DNA of 59,350 nt from Acidobacteriota bacterium (lineage in GTDB: Bacteria > Acidobacteriota > Terriglobia > Terriglobales > Acidobacteriaceae): assembly GCA_021790995.1 (NCBI GenBank), contig JAJYFA010000005.1:1-59350 (forward strand), given 5' to 3'. A program made the position numbers and the translations under genes. Positions 43,365-50,910 of this stretch are shown piece after piece. The notes under the pieces are model-generated. The model was not told the DNA's origin. It saw only the letters and a list, made by a program, of their open reading frames with translations, and did not search any database. Positions within the stretch are counted from its first letter, which is position 1. Every line of letters starts with the position of its first letter.

Positions 43365-43745
43365 TTCTCTTGGCGCTGGCCAGGCCTCATCCGAGTCGCG
43401 GGTGGCGCAATTCAGGAGTTCACAAAGCTGGCCGCCCGTTCCGCACATGCTCCGCGATCCGGTGCATGTGCGAGCGCAGGGGTAGTGTGTCTTGCGAGAG
43501 CCTCCAGCCAGAGCAATCGCATGAACGCCGGTACGATTCTGCCGAACACCTAGAGGCGGATCGCGAAGCGTTTTTTGCCGTTTTTTCAGAAGTTGCCACC
43601 CCGAAAAAGTCGCTGATTTTTTAGGGGGCCCAAGCTGAGGAAGTTGTGCTAAGGCGATTCATCCCAAGGTGGTCACCCTCGCGGTGAATTGTTGGGGTGG
43701 TCTCAACGGAGTCTGAGGACCGGTTCCCAGGTCGAGCAGAAGTGC
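43365..43745. other. Gene-free stretch after the ferritin-like gene
   Basis: No supported gene is seen. It contains several T-runs and A-runs (43570-43625) with no clear stem. A longer leftward frame covering part of it and the esterase 3' end looks non-coding. Confidence 0.45.
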
Positions 43746-43874
43746 TCATTGGAGAAGGTCGAGTAGGACGCCTGACTGCCTGATGCCCCTTGGTCTGATT
43801 CTCGGCCGCTGGCGCTGCCCGACAGAAAAGGATACGGCTGCGATCGCCAATGCGATCGTGATCGTTTTCGACAT
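43746..43874 (-). CDS. Small ORF with signal-peptide-like start, possibly frameshifted
   Basis: A strong GCGGAGGT lies 4 nt before ATG 43872-43874. The frame reads MSKTITIALAIAAVSFSVG, a good signal-peptide core, then continues for 23 basic residues to TGA. Shifting one base near the TTTTCTG run gives a more natural secreted sequence, with LSGSAS followed by an S/T/Q/E-rich stretch of about 35 residues. It may be a tiny secreted-protein gene, intact or broken. It lies downstream of the esterase, facing the same way. Confidence 0.3.
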   Translation of the reverse strand: MSKTITIALAIAAVSFSVGQRQRPRIRPRGIRQSGVLLDLLQ

Positions 43875-43957
43875 GGTTACCTCCGCGGCAGATCAATTCA
43901 ACAAGGTGACGAATCATCCGGGTGCCGTCACCATTCGAGCGGGACCGTCTTTGACTC

Positions 43958-45670
43958 TCATCTGGCCTTAACTTCGGACTCCCGCGATTCTTTGCAGCCC
44001 GCCTGCGGGGCTGGAAGCCTGGGCGAGGCGATGCCAACATTCCAATTCCACGGGATGCGCCCGCTGGCTCGGCGGCGGCAAACAACCTCTTCATTGAGCT
44101 CATACATCCCAGGCATGAGGTGACTGGCAGGTCGCGGCGCATTTGCGATGTCCAGGTAAGCGCCTGTCAATCCGTAGGCCGGCCAGGCGGGCTCATTTGC
44201 GGCGGTTGGGTGGCCGGTCCGTGCAAAAGAGATCCAATAGCCGATCATCGCGCCGGAAAGCCTCCTCTCTTCCTCGGTGTTCGGGATTTTGGGCCAGAGC
44301 GGCGGAGTAGCATCGAGAGTTCCGAAGACATACGGCAGCTCACTGGCATGAAAGCCGTGCAGGCCAGCCGCATCTTCGGCGGGATAACCGTGGTCAAAGA
44401 AGTAAAGGAACGATGGCTGCCCGAGGGCAGTCTGCTTTTTGACGAGCCGAACCGCCGTCCATCCATAGAGCGCATCCCGCGTGGTGGCCAAGATGCTCTC
44501 CTCCATGTTGCCGGGAGGATAGAGCTGTAAAAATTCATCGGCCAGATCGCGATACCGGTCGTGAATCGCGCTGACATATTCGGCGGCGCTCGCTGGCGGG
44601 TGCGGGGCAAGAATCCTCAGAGAACGAATCTCGCCGCTGTTGAAGCCAGTCAGCAACGGAACCGGCGCTTGTTCGCCATGGTCAAATACCTCGACCAGTT
44701 GATGCGGCAGCACGTGCCCATCAATCGCGCCCCATGGGCCGAATCCCGCCATGGTCGCTTCTTCCGTCAATTTGTATGCGTCCATGGCTCGCAGCGCGGC
44801 GATATTGGGCGCGTGCAAGGCCGCGGCGAGCTTCATGCCGCTCTCTTCCGCGGAAGGCATACCGTATTTGGCTTGCTTCAGATCCGGCGTTGAGATCATG
44901 TAGGCGCTCTCCGCGATGGCCTTCGAGAACAAGCCTCGAGCGGGTGGCGACGTTAACAGGTACATCACGCTCAACGCCCCGGCGGATTCGCCTGCGATGG
45001 TCACGTTCGCGGGATCGCCGCCGAATGCGGGAATATTGCGATGCACCCAGCGCAGAGCCTCAATCTGGTCCAGCAAGCCATAGTTGCCGGAGATGCCCAG
45101 GGGCGACTCTTTGCTCAGCTCGGGATGCGCGAGCCAGCCCAGGACACCCAACCGATAGTTGATGGTGACGACCACGATGCCCTGGGCAGCAAGCCTGGCG
45201 CCATCATAGAAGGGCTCCCGGCTGGCGCCGCCTGTTAGCGCTCCTCCGTAGATCCAGAAAAAAACCGGGGCATTGTGCGCGTTGCGCGGAGTCCAGATGT
45301 TGAGCGTGAGGCAGTCCTCGCTCATGGGCATGGGGTCGCGCGAGTAGATATTGGAGAGTTGAGGCTTGAGCTGAATGCAGGCGGGCCCGAAGTCGATGGC
45401 TTTTCTTGCGCCGTTCCAACGCGGCATGGGACTGGGCGGTCTCCAGCGCAGAGAACCCACCGGCGGCAGCGCGAAAGGAATGCCCTTGAAGACCGCCAAT
45501 TTCCCTTCCATCTGTCCCTCCACCTTGCCGGCAGGGGCGCTAACAACCGGGCCGAGTTGGCCATTCGATGGAGCAGGCATAGTTTTACTCCTTTGGGCAG
45601 AGCTCCAGGGAGTGAAGGCGATAGAAACTGCCGTCGCGGAGCAGAGAAGTAAGCGAGAGAGTGCCATCAT
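43958..45670 (-). CDS. Exported type-B carboxylesterase
   Basis: This 570-aa alpha/beta-hydrolase of the carboxylesterase/cholinesterase family has a signal peptide (LLLCSATAVSIAFTPWSSAQ), the family block SEDCLTLNIWTP, the oxyanion region IYGGALTGG, the nucleophile in TIAGESAGALSVMYLL near residue 215, and the catalytic His in GFHASELPYVFG near residue 430. It should cleave carboxylic esters outside the cytoplasm. It overlaps the MFS gene by 4 bp (ATGA), so it is the last gene of a leftward operon. Confidence 0.9.
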   Translation of the reverse strand: MMALSRLLLCSATAVSIAFTPWSSAQRSKTMPAPSNGQLGPVVSAPAGKVEGQMEGKLAVFKGIPFALPPVGSLRWRPPSPMPRWNGARKAIDFGPACIQLKPQLSNIYSRDPMPMSEDCLTLNIWTPRNAHNAPVFFWIYGGALTGGASREPFYDGARLAAQGIVVVTINYRLGVLGWLAHPELSKESPLGISGNYGLLDQIEALRWVHRNIPAFGGDPANVTIAGESAGALSVMYLLTSPPARGLFSKAIAESAYMISTPDLKQAKYGMPSAEESGMKLAAALHAPNIAALRAMDAYKLTEEATMAGFGPWGAIDGHVLPHQLVEVFDHGEQAPVPLLTGFNSGEIRSLRILAPHPPASAAEYVSAIHDRYRDLADEFLQLYPPGNMEESILATTRDALYGWTAVRLVKKQTALGQPSFLYFFDHGYPAEDAAGLHGFHASELPYVFGTLDATPPLWPKIPNTEEERRLSGAMIGYWISFARTGHPTAANEPAWPAYGLTGAYLDIANAPRPASHLMPGMYELNEEVVCRRRASGRIPWNWNVGIASPRLPAPQAGCKESRESEVKAR

Positions 45671-46989
45671 CGTACCATTCCTCCAAGCGGAGAGTTTTCT
45701 TTGCGAAGTACGTCAGCCAACTTCAAGAAGAGACAGATGGCCACAAGGTAAAACGGCGCGAGCGCGTAGAGGGCCATCTGCAACGAGTGAACGGGATGAT
45801 TCTTATGGAAGAAGTCGCTGGCCGCGCCTACGAAGGTGGGACCGAGTCCAAGTCCAATGAAATTCATCACCAGCAGCAACAATGCGCCCGACATCACCCG
45901 CTGATCCGGGCGCACCTCCTCCTGAACCAGGGTGACCGCGGAGGAGAGATAGAAGTAATTCAGAAACATCGTGCCGGAGAGGAACAGCAACGCAATCCGC
46001 CAGGTGAGCGCCCGCACAAAGCCGAGATAGAGCGGGATAGCAAGAACGAGCGAGGCAGCGGGAATGAGGCCATAGGCCCGCCTCGATGTGTGTGTAAACC
46101 GGTCGATCAGCCGGCCGGAGACAAACATGCTCCCGCTCATCCCGACGAAAACCGCCACCGAGTAACAGGCGGCGACCTGGGTGAGCACCATTCCCTTTTC
46201 GCGCATGAGGAACAGAACCGTGAAGTTGCCCAAGCCGTAGGTGATGAGTTGGGTGGCGCCGGATCCGAGAGCCGCCAGGATAAGGGGTGGTCGTGAGAAG
46301 AACATGACGAACGTCTGTCGAAATCCGGGCTTCGCGGCGGCTGCCTGTTCAGCGATGTGGTCGAGGCCACCTCGCCGAGGCTCCCGCACCGTGAGCAGAA
46401 CGCCGATTGCCGCGAAGAAGCCGACGCCACCCAGCAAGAGGAATGCGTACCTCCAATCGAATGCGGCGGCGATAGAAGCCCCGAAGGCGATTCCCAGCGC
46501 GGCGCCGATTCCCGGCCCCAGGTTGTAGATGCCCAACGCGGTTCCGCGGCGTCCGGTGGGGAACAGGTCGGTGATGATCGAGTACGACGGCGGAACACCG
46601 CCGGCCTCGCCAAAGCCGACTGTCATGTACGCGATTGCGAATTCCAGATATCCTGCCGCCATACCGCAGCACATGGTAGCCAGGCTCCAGATGGCGCAGG
46701 CGGCGGCCAGGATTCTCACCCGGTTGGTCTTGTCGGCCAGCCAGCCGACCGGGATCGAGATGCAGCAGTAAAAGAGAGCGAAGTAGAAGCCGCCGATCAG
46801 GCCCAGCTGACCGTCGGAGATATGCAGATGATCCTCAATCGGCTTGGCGAGAATGGCCGGAAGTTGCCGCGAGAGAAAGTTCAGGATGTAAATGCCGCAC
46901 AGGACGGCGAGAGCCAGCCAGGCATGCGCTCCAGGCGCCGCTGGTTGGCCGGTTTGCTCCATCGTCGTCAGGGAAGGATTTGCTTCCAT
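45667..46989 (-). CDS. MFS transporter (spinster-like)
   Basis: This 440-aa secondary transporter has twelve predicted helices. YILNFLSRQLPAILAKPIE, GGFYFALFYCCISIPVGWLADKTNRVR and GFGEAGGVPPSYSIITDLFPTGRRGTALGIYNLG match the MFS A- and B-motif regions of the spinster/hexuronate-like group. Its position between a GH5-like gene and an esterase gene suggests that it imports a product of that extracellular chemistry. It starts 19 bp after the GH5-like gene. Confidence 0.88.
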   Translation of the reverse strand: MEANPSLTTMEQTGQPAAPGAHAWLALAVLCGIYILNFLSRQLPAILAKPIEDHLHISDGQLGLIGGFYFALFYCCISIPVGWLADKTNRVRILAAACAIWSLATMCCGMAAGYLEFAIAYMTVGFGEAGGVPPSYSIITDLFPTGRRGTALGIYNLGPGIGAALGIAFGASIAAAFDWRYAFLLLGGVGFFAAIGVLLTVREPRRGGLDHIAEQAAAAKPGFRQTFVMFFSRPPLILAALGSGATQLITYGLGNFTVLFLMREKGMVLTQVAACYSVAVFVGMSGSMFVSGRLIDRFTHTSRRAYGLIPAASLVLAIPLYLGFVRALTWRIALLFLSGTMFLNYFYLSSAVTLVQEEVRPDQRVMSGALLLLVMNFIGLGLGPTFVGAASDFFHKNHPVHSLQMALYALAPFYLVAICLFLKLADVLRKENSPLGGMVR

Positions 46990-47008
46990 CGGTCTCTGTC
47001 TGGGCGCA

Positions 47009-48610
47009 TCAACGCTCTGCCGAAGGCTCGCTGGCTTTGCCGTCGGCGTTGTAGGCGATCACACGGTAGCGGGTGGTCAACAAGGTTACAAGCGAGCTGT
47101 TCTTCGCGCTTGCGTCCACCCAGGGTGTATCGGCGTCCGTGGCGCATCGGTCGCAGACGGTCACCCACTTCGCCGAATCGCCCGGACGGCGCTGCACGCT
47201 GTAGATGACGGCGCCGGGCGAGCCGTGCCACCCCAGGATCCCGATGCCCTTGAACGTGATCGTTGGAGGGGCGGGAATGGGGTGCGGAGGAACGGGCAGA
47301 CCCGCCATGGCAAAGGCATGCGTGCGGAGCAGTTCGGCGCGAGCCTGCATCTCCTGGGCGGAGTTGATCAAGGTGCTGACGCCACCGTAGAAGAGAGACC
47401 ACCATTGGCCTGTTTCGCCCCATCGCGAGTAGGCGGCGCTGTTGGAGGGTGCGGAGATCGGCTGCCAGCCGAATTTGTCGGCGTGCGCCTGCAAAGCCCA
47501 GAAGCCGTCGCCGCCGATCTTTGGGTCGGCCTCCAGCGCCTTTAAAACAGCCTCGAATTCAGAGCGTGCCGGCCAGTCGGTAACGTCCCAGCCGTACTCG
47601 TTGGCCACGTACACCTTGCCCTTCGCGGTCACCATGGCTGCATGCTTCGAGAAGGTCTGCGCTGTTGTCTTCTGCCCGAATCCAAAAAGCGCATCCCAGT
47701 GCGGGTAGTACTCGGCTGTCACGATGTCGGTGGTTTCAGCATCCAGCGCTCTGCGGTCAAAGAGAAAGAAGCCGCTGTTGTCTTCGTAGAGATGATTTTT
47801 ATCGATGGACTTAATGTAGGTTCCGATGGTGTCGATCCAGCGGAGATACGGCGCAGGATTCCGGATAAATTCGGGACCAAGCGCGCTCAGGCCGCATACA
47901 TTGCAGTTTTCCCAGGCCAATATGGTGGGATCGTCCTTATAGGCGATTCCGGTGAGCGCATTCTTATGATTGAGCAGTGCGCCGATATGCTGCTCAAAGC
48001 TGGCGATGATCCGCTGATTCGTGAAGAACTGCTTGAGATCCTGCCGCCCATTCCAACGGACATACTCGCCTTCACCGCTTTGCTCGCAGTTGGAGCAGTC
48101 GCCGGCCAGTGTGATGATCAGGCGGAGTCCGCGCCGGTGGGCGGCCTCGATGGCGTAGTCGATGGCCTGGAAAGCTTGTGGGTTAAAGACGCCGACGCGG
48201 GGTTCGATGCAGAGGTCGCATCCCACGCTGTCACCCAGAGTCTGCGACCGCACAACTCGCGCTCCCATCATCTCGGCGGTGTCGAGCACGTCGTCCACTT
48301 CAAGATGCGAGGGGTAACGTGGCCCCATGGAATCGTCGGGGCCATAGGCCTCGATACCGAGCCACTCGATGTTCGGACCACTGTAGCGATAGGTCGCGCC
48401 ACCAAGCGTCAAGTGGATCTCCTCGCGTTTGACGAACCGATCACGCACGCGCGTCTGCGCCGCGATCTGGCCGCCGCTTGCACTAGCGAACATCGTCGCA
48501 AACATCGTGAGAGCGAGCGTGCCGGCCTTTGTCCGAAGTCTGATCACCGGTCCCCTGACATTCGCATTGCGAATGCTTGAAGTTATTGATCTGGCCCTTA
48601 TGATTTGCAT
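47009..48610 (-). CDS. GH5-like secreted TIM-barrel protein with four CxxC pairs and no acid/base Glu
   Basis: This 533-aa protein has a signal-peptide-like N-terminus (hydrophobic TLALTMFATMFASASGG). The barrel matches GH5 mannanase/cellulase-like enzymes: YSGPNIEWLGIEAYG, VLDTAEMMGARVVRSQT, DYAIEAAHRRGLRLIITLAGD, ILAWENCNVCG, and VYVANEYGWD with a plausible nucleophile Glu338. In GH5 the acid/base Glu follows Asn in an N-E pair; here N237 is followed by V238. CxxC pairs occur at 131-134, 172-175, 236-239 and 486-489. The last 90 residues look like a beta-sandwich domain. Substrate and activity are uncertain. Start ATG 48608-48610. Confidence 0.78.
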   Translation of the reverse strand: MQIIRARSITSSIRNANVRGPVIRLRTKAGTLALTMFATMFASASGGQIAAQTRVRDRFVKREEIHLTLGGATYRYSGPNIEWLGIEAYGPDDSMGPRYPSHLEVDDVLDTAEMMGARVVRSQTLGDSVGCDLCIEPRVGVFNPQAFQAIDYAIEAAHRRGLRLIITLAGDCSNCEQSGEGEYVRWNGRQDLKQFFTNQRIIASFEQHIGALLNHKNALTGIAYKDDPTILAWENCNVCGLSALGPEFIRNPAPYLRWIDTIGTYIKSIDKNHLYEDNSGFFLFDRRALDAETTDIVTAEYYPHWDALFGFGQKTTAQTFSKHAAMVTAKGKVYVANEYGWDVTDWPARSEFEAVLKALEADPKIGGDGFWALQAHADKFGWQPISAPSNSAAYSRWGETGQWWSLFYGGVSTLINSAQEMQARAELLRTHAFAMAGLPVPPHPIPAPPTITFKGIGILGWHGSPGAVIYSVQRRPGDSAKWVTVCDRCATDADTPWVDASAKNSSLVTLLTTRYRVIAYNADGKASEPSAER

Positions 48611-48620
48611 CACACTTTCC

Positions 48621-48652
48621 CATCCTTTCCGCAACAAAGCGCGGAAAGGATG
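48621..48652. promoter_or_regulatory. Perfect inverted repeat at the ribosome-binding site of the GH5-like gene
   Basis: A perfect 12-bp inverted repeat, CATCCTTTCCGC and GCGGAAAGGATG, with an 8-nt loop ends 10 nt before the start codon. The downstream arm on the minus strand (GCGGAAAGGATG) supplies purine-rich Shine-Dalgarno-like bases. A second imperfect hairpin (GGCAC, GTGCGG, CCGCAC, GTGCC) lies just upstream at about 48654-48695. It could be a translational switch or the end of the SDR transcript. Confidence 0.65.
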
Positions 48653-48773
48653 TGGCACGGTGCGGCGCAAGAAACTCCGCACAACACGGTGTGCCAAACA
48701 CACAAACGTTCGGCCCTGCAACCCGCGAGAAGGTTTTGTGCACAGCCGATTCATCCATGAATCCGCGCGCCAG

Positions 48774-49589
48774 CTAGAGATACTCGACGTTCCCATCCAC
48801 ACTGATTGCCTGACCTGAGATGTTGTGACCGGCCGGAGAACAAAGAAACAGACACATGAGCGCAACATCGTCCGCGGTGACCATGCGGCGCAGCGAGATC
48901 CTCTTGAGATAATCCTGCCGCATGGCCGGCTCGACGACGCCAGCCAGTTCGGCGCGTGCACGGAGAACACCATCCATTCGAGGCCCTTCCACGATGCCGG
49001 GCAGAATGGCGTTCACCCGGATACCCTCCGGCCCGAGTTCGATGGCGAGTGACTTGATCATGCCGACAATGGCCCATTTGGTGGCAGCGTACGGCGTGCG
49101 CCAGGGCAAGCCGAGACGACCGGCAACCGAGGAGATGCAGATGATGTTGGGGCGCTGGGATTCCCGCACCAGCGGAACAGTGTGATGCAAGAACCGATAT
49201 TGCCCGTTCAGGTTGACGTCGATGGTGCGCAGCCAATCCTGTTCGCCGATGGCATCCACCCCTGCCGTGGGGCCGGCGATGCCGGCACAATTCACAAGAA
49301 CGTCGAGGCCGCCAAACTTGCTGCGCTGGGCGTCGATCACCGCTTCGACCTGCGGCTCATTCGCCACATCCGCGGTCGTTGTGTGGCAGCCGGGGAATCG
49401 CTGGTGGAATGCGGCCAGGGCGGCGGTGTCGATATCGCAGATATGAAGTTGCGCGCCTGTTTCAATAAAGGCCGATGCAATGGCGGCTCCGATGCCGGAA
49501 GCTCCCGCGGTCACCAGCACGCGCAGTCCCGGCGAAGGATAAAGCCGCTCTTTAAAACTTACTGCTGCTTTCTCGTCCACTTCTCTCAT
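48774..49589 (-). CDS. SDR-family dehydrogenase
   Basis: This 271-aa NAD(P)-dependent short-chain dehydrogenase has the cofactor motif VTAGASGIGAAIA near residue 26, NCAGI near residue 100, the catalytic Ser in CISSVAG and the Y-x-x-x-K in YAATKWA, with a C-terminal SGQAISVDGNVEYL. The Asp at the end of the second strand (CDID) favours NAD. AAAGGA touches the ATG directly, so GTG 49578-49580 three codons later may be the real start. It follows BKACE by 24 bp and likely supplies its beta-keto substrate from a hydroxy acid. Confidence 0.92.
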   Translation of the reverse strand: MREVDEKAAVSFKERLYPSPGLRVLVTAGASGIGAAIASAFIETGAQLHICDIDTAALAAFHQRFPGCHTTTADVANEPQVEAVIDAQRSKFGGLDVLVNCAGIAGPTAGVDAIGEQDWLRTIDVNLNGQYRFLHHTVPLVRESQRPNIICISSVAGRLGLPWRTPYAATKWAIVGMIKSLAIELGPEGIRVNAILPGIVEGPRMDGVLRARAELAGVVEPAMRQDYLKRISLRRMVTADDVALMCLFLCSPAGHNISGQAISVDGNVEYL

Positions 49590-49613
49590 TCCTTTAAATG
49601 AGTTGCCCCCGCA

Positions 49614-50564
49614 TTACATCGATTCCGCGAAGGCAACATTCCGCGCGCCTTTCAGTTGCAGCATCTGCCGCACCTCAGCGGGCGTAGCAATCTCGAAATT
49701 GAGTTCTTCCAGGATGCGACGGATCTTGCGCACCAGCGCCGCGTTGCTCGTCGCCTTGACGCCGGGGCCGATGTAGAGATTGTCTTCGAGTCCCACGCGC
49801 ACGTTTCCGCCCAGGATCGCTCCCATGGTGAGAAGAGACATCTGATGGCGGCCTGCGCCTAGAATCGAGAGCTGATAGTTTTCCCGTCCGAATAACCGGT
49901 CGGCGGTGGATCGCATGACAAGCAAGTTTTCCGGATCCGGCCCCAGTCCGCCCAGAATCCCGAAGATCGCCTGGATAAAGAAGGGCGGCTTGATCATACC
50001 GCGCTCCACGAAGTAAGCAAGGTTATAGAGCTGGCCAACATCGTAGCACTCGAGCTCGAAGCGCGTGCCGCTTTCTCCCAGATTGCGAAAGATGTATTCA
50101 ATATCCGAAAAGGTATTTTTGAATACCAGATCCTTCATCCCCTCGATGTACGGCTTCTCCCAGTCGAAACGCCACGCGGCGCTCCGCTCCGCCAGGGGAT
50201 GAATGGAAAAGTTCATCGATCCCATATTCAGCGAGCACATCTCGGGCTTGGCCTTGAGAGGGTAGGCGAGCCGCTCTTCGATCAGCATGTGTGTGCTGCC
50301 GCCGGTGGTGATGTTGACGACCGCGTCGGTGCGCGCCGCCACAACCGGGCAGATCTGCGCAAACAGAGCAGGATCTCCCGATGGCTTGCCGGTTTCGGGA
50401 TCTCTGGCGTGCAGGTGGAGGATCGCAGCCCCGGCCTCGGCAGCCTCAACTGCACTCTCGACGATCTGCGCCGGAGTAATTGGCAGATACTCCGACATTG
50501 TCGGAGTATGAACCCCGCCGGTAATTGCACAACTAACGATAATCTTGTCAGCGTTCTTTGCCAT
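49614..50564 (-). CDS. Beta-keto acid cleavage enzyme (BKACE, DUF849)
   Basis: BKACE enzymes condense a beta-keto acid with acetyl-CoA and split it to acetoacetate plus a new acyl-CoA; the founding member cleaves 3-keto-5-aminohexanoate. The 316-aa barrel has IIVSCAITGGVHTPT, the zinc motif ILHLHARDPETGKPS (H-x-H), NITTGGS, CSLNMGSMNFS, IFGILGGLGPDPENL and GNVRVGLEDN. ATG 50562-50564 follows a predicted AraC-type promoter by 28 nt. The true substrate is unknown; carnitine-like, aminohexanoate-like or sugar-derived beta-keto acids are all possible. Confidence 0.93.
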   Translation of the reverse strand: MAKNADKIIVSCAITGGVHTPTMSEYLPITPAQIVESAVEAAEAGAAILHLHARDPETGKPSGDPALFAQICPVVAARTDAVVNITTGGSTHMLIEERLAYPLKAKPEMCSLNMGSMNFSIHPLAERSAAWRFDWEKPYIEGMKDLVFKNTFSDIEYIFRNLGESGTRFELECYDVGQLYNLAYFVERGMIKPPFFIQAIFGILGGLGPDPENLLVMRSTADRLFGRENYQLSILGAGRHQMSLLTMGAILGGNVRVGLEDNLYIGPGVKATSNAALVRKIRRILEELNFEIATPAEVRQMLQLKGARNVAFAESM

Positions 50565-50592
50565 TTTGAGCCACTGAAATAGTATTCGGACG

Positions 50593-50639
50593 ATCATAGG
50601 ATGCGGAAAACAAACCTCGACAGGTTCCCAGCGGACATG
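50593..50639 (-). promoter_or_regulatory. Predicted AraC-dependent promoter of the BKACE-SDR operon
   Basis: Reading on the minus strand: half-site ATGTC (50638-50634), half-site CTGTC (50623-50619), -35-like TCGAGG (50620-50615), 16 bp, and -10 TATGAT (50598-50593). The geometry is identical to the modules at 50799 and 59023. The first half-site is also part of the dyad GGACATG-TT-CATGTCC (50633-50648). Confidence 0.7.
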
Positions 50640-50798
50640 TTCATGTCCTGTTGCGACATCGCGCGAATGCGCCGTCCTGTTGCCACGCAATCGTGCTTTG
50701 TAAATTGCACTTACCCGCGCGGCTTGCGGTCCCTCTGGGGTGGCATGAGGCAGCCTTGTTAAACCCCAAGAACCGAGGGAGTCAAGAAGCGACATAAA

Positions 50799-50845
50799 AC
50801 TGTCCGGCCTGGACCTGTCGCCTTCCGATTTCTTTTGCTTACCAT
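50799..50845 (+). promoter_or_regulatory. Predicted AraC-dependent promoter of the sulfatase gene
   Basis: Half-sites CTGTC (50800-50804) and CTGTC (50815-50819), -35-like TCGCCT (50818-50823), 16 bp, -10 TACCAT (50840-50845). Together with upstream GACATAA the region matches the TonB-receptor module at 41 of 55 positions without gaps. Two further CCTGTTGC half-sites occur at 50647-50654 and 50676-50684 in the same 283-bp divergent region, which otherwise holds nothing recognised. Confidence 0.75.
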
Positions 50846-50910
50846 ACGTGAGCGATTGCCTCGGGCTGGCATCCCATCAATTTCCCAACGTGCTTGAGGA
50901 GAGGATCATC

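Noticed and set aside
43783..43971. Rightward 62-codon frame in the gap before the esterase
   Set aside because: No ribosome-binding site and no recognisable features; the opposite strand has the better small-ORF candidate.
50848..50910. Upstream GTG start for the sulfatase
   Set aside because: It lies before the predicted transcription start and lacks a ribosome-binding site, while GTG 50911 has GAGGAGAGG and gives a signal-like N-terminus.
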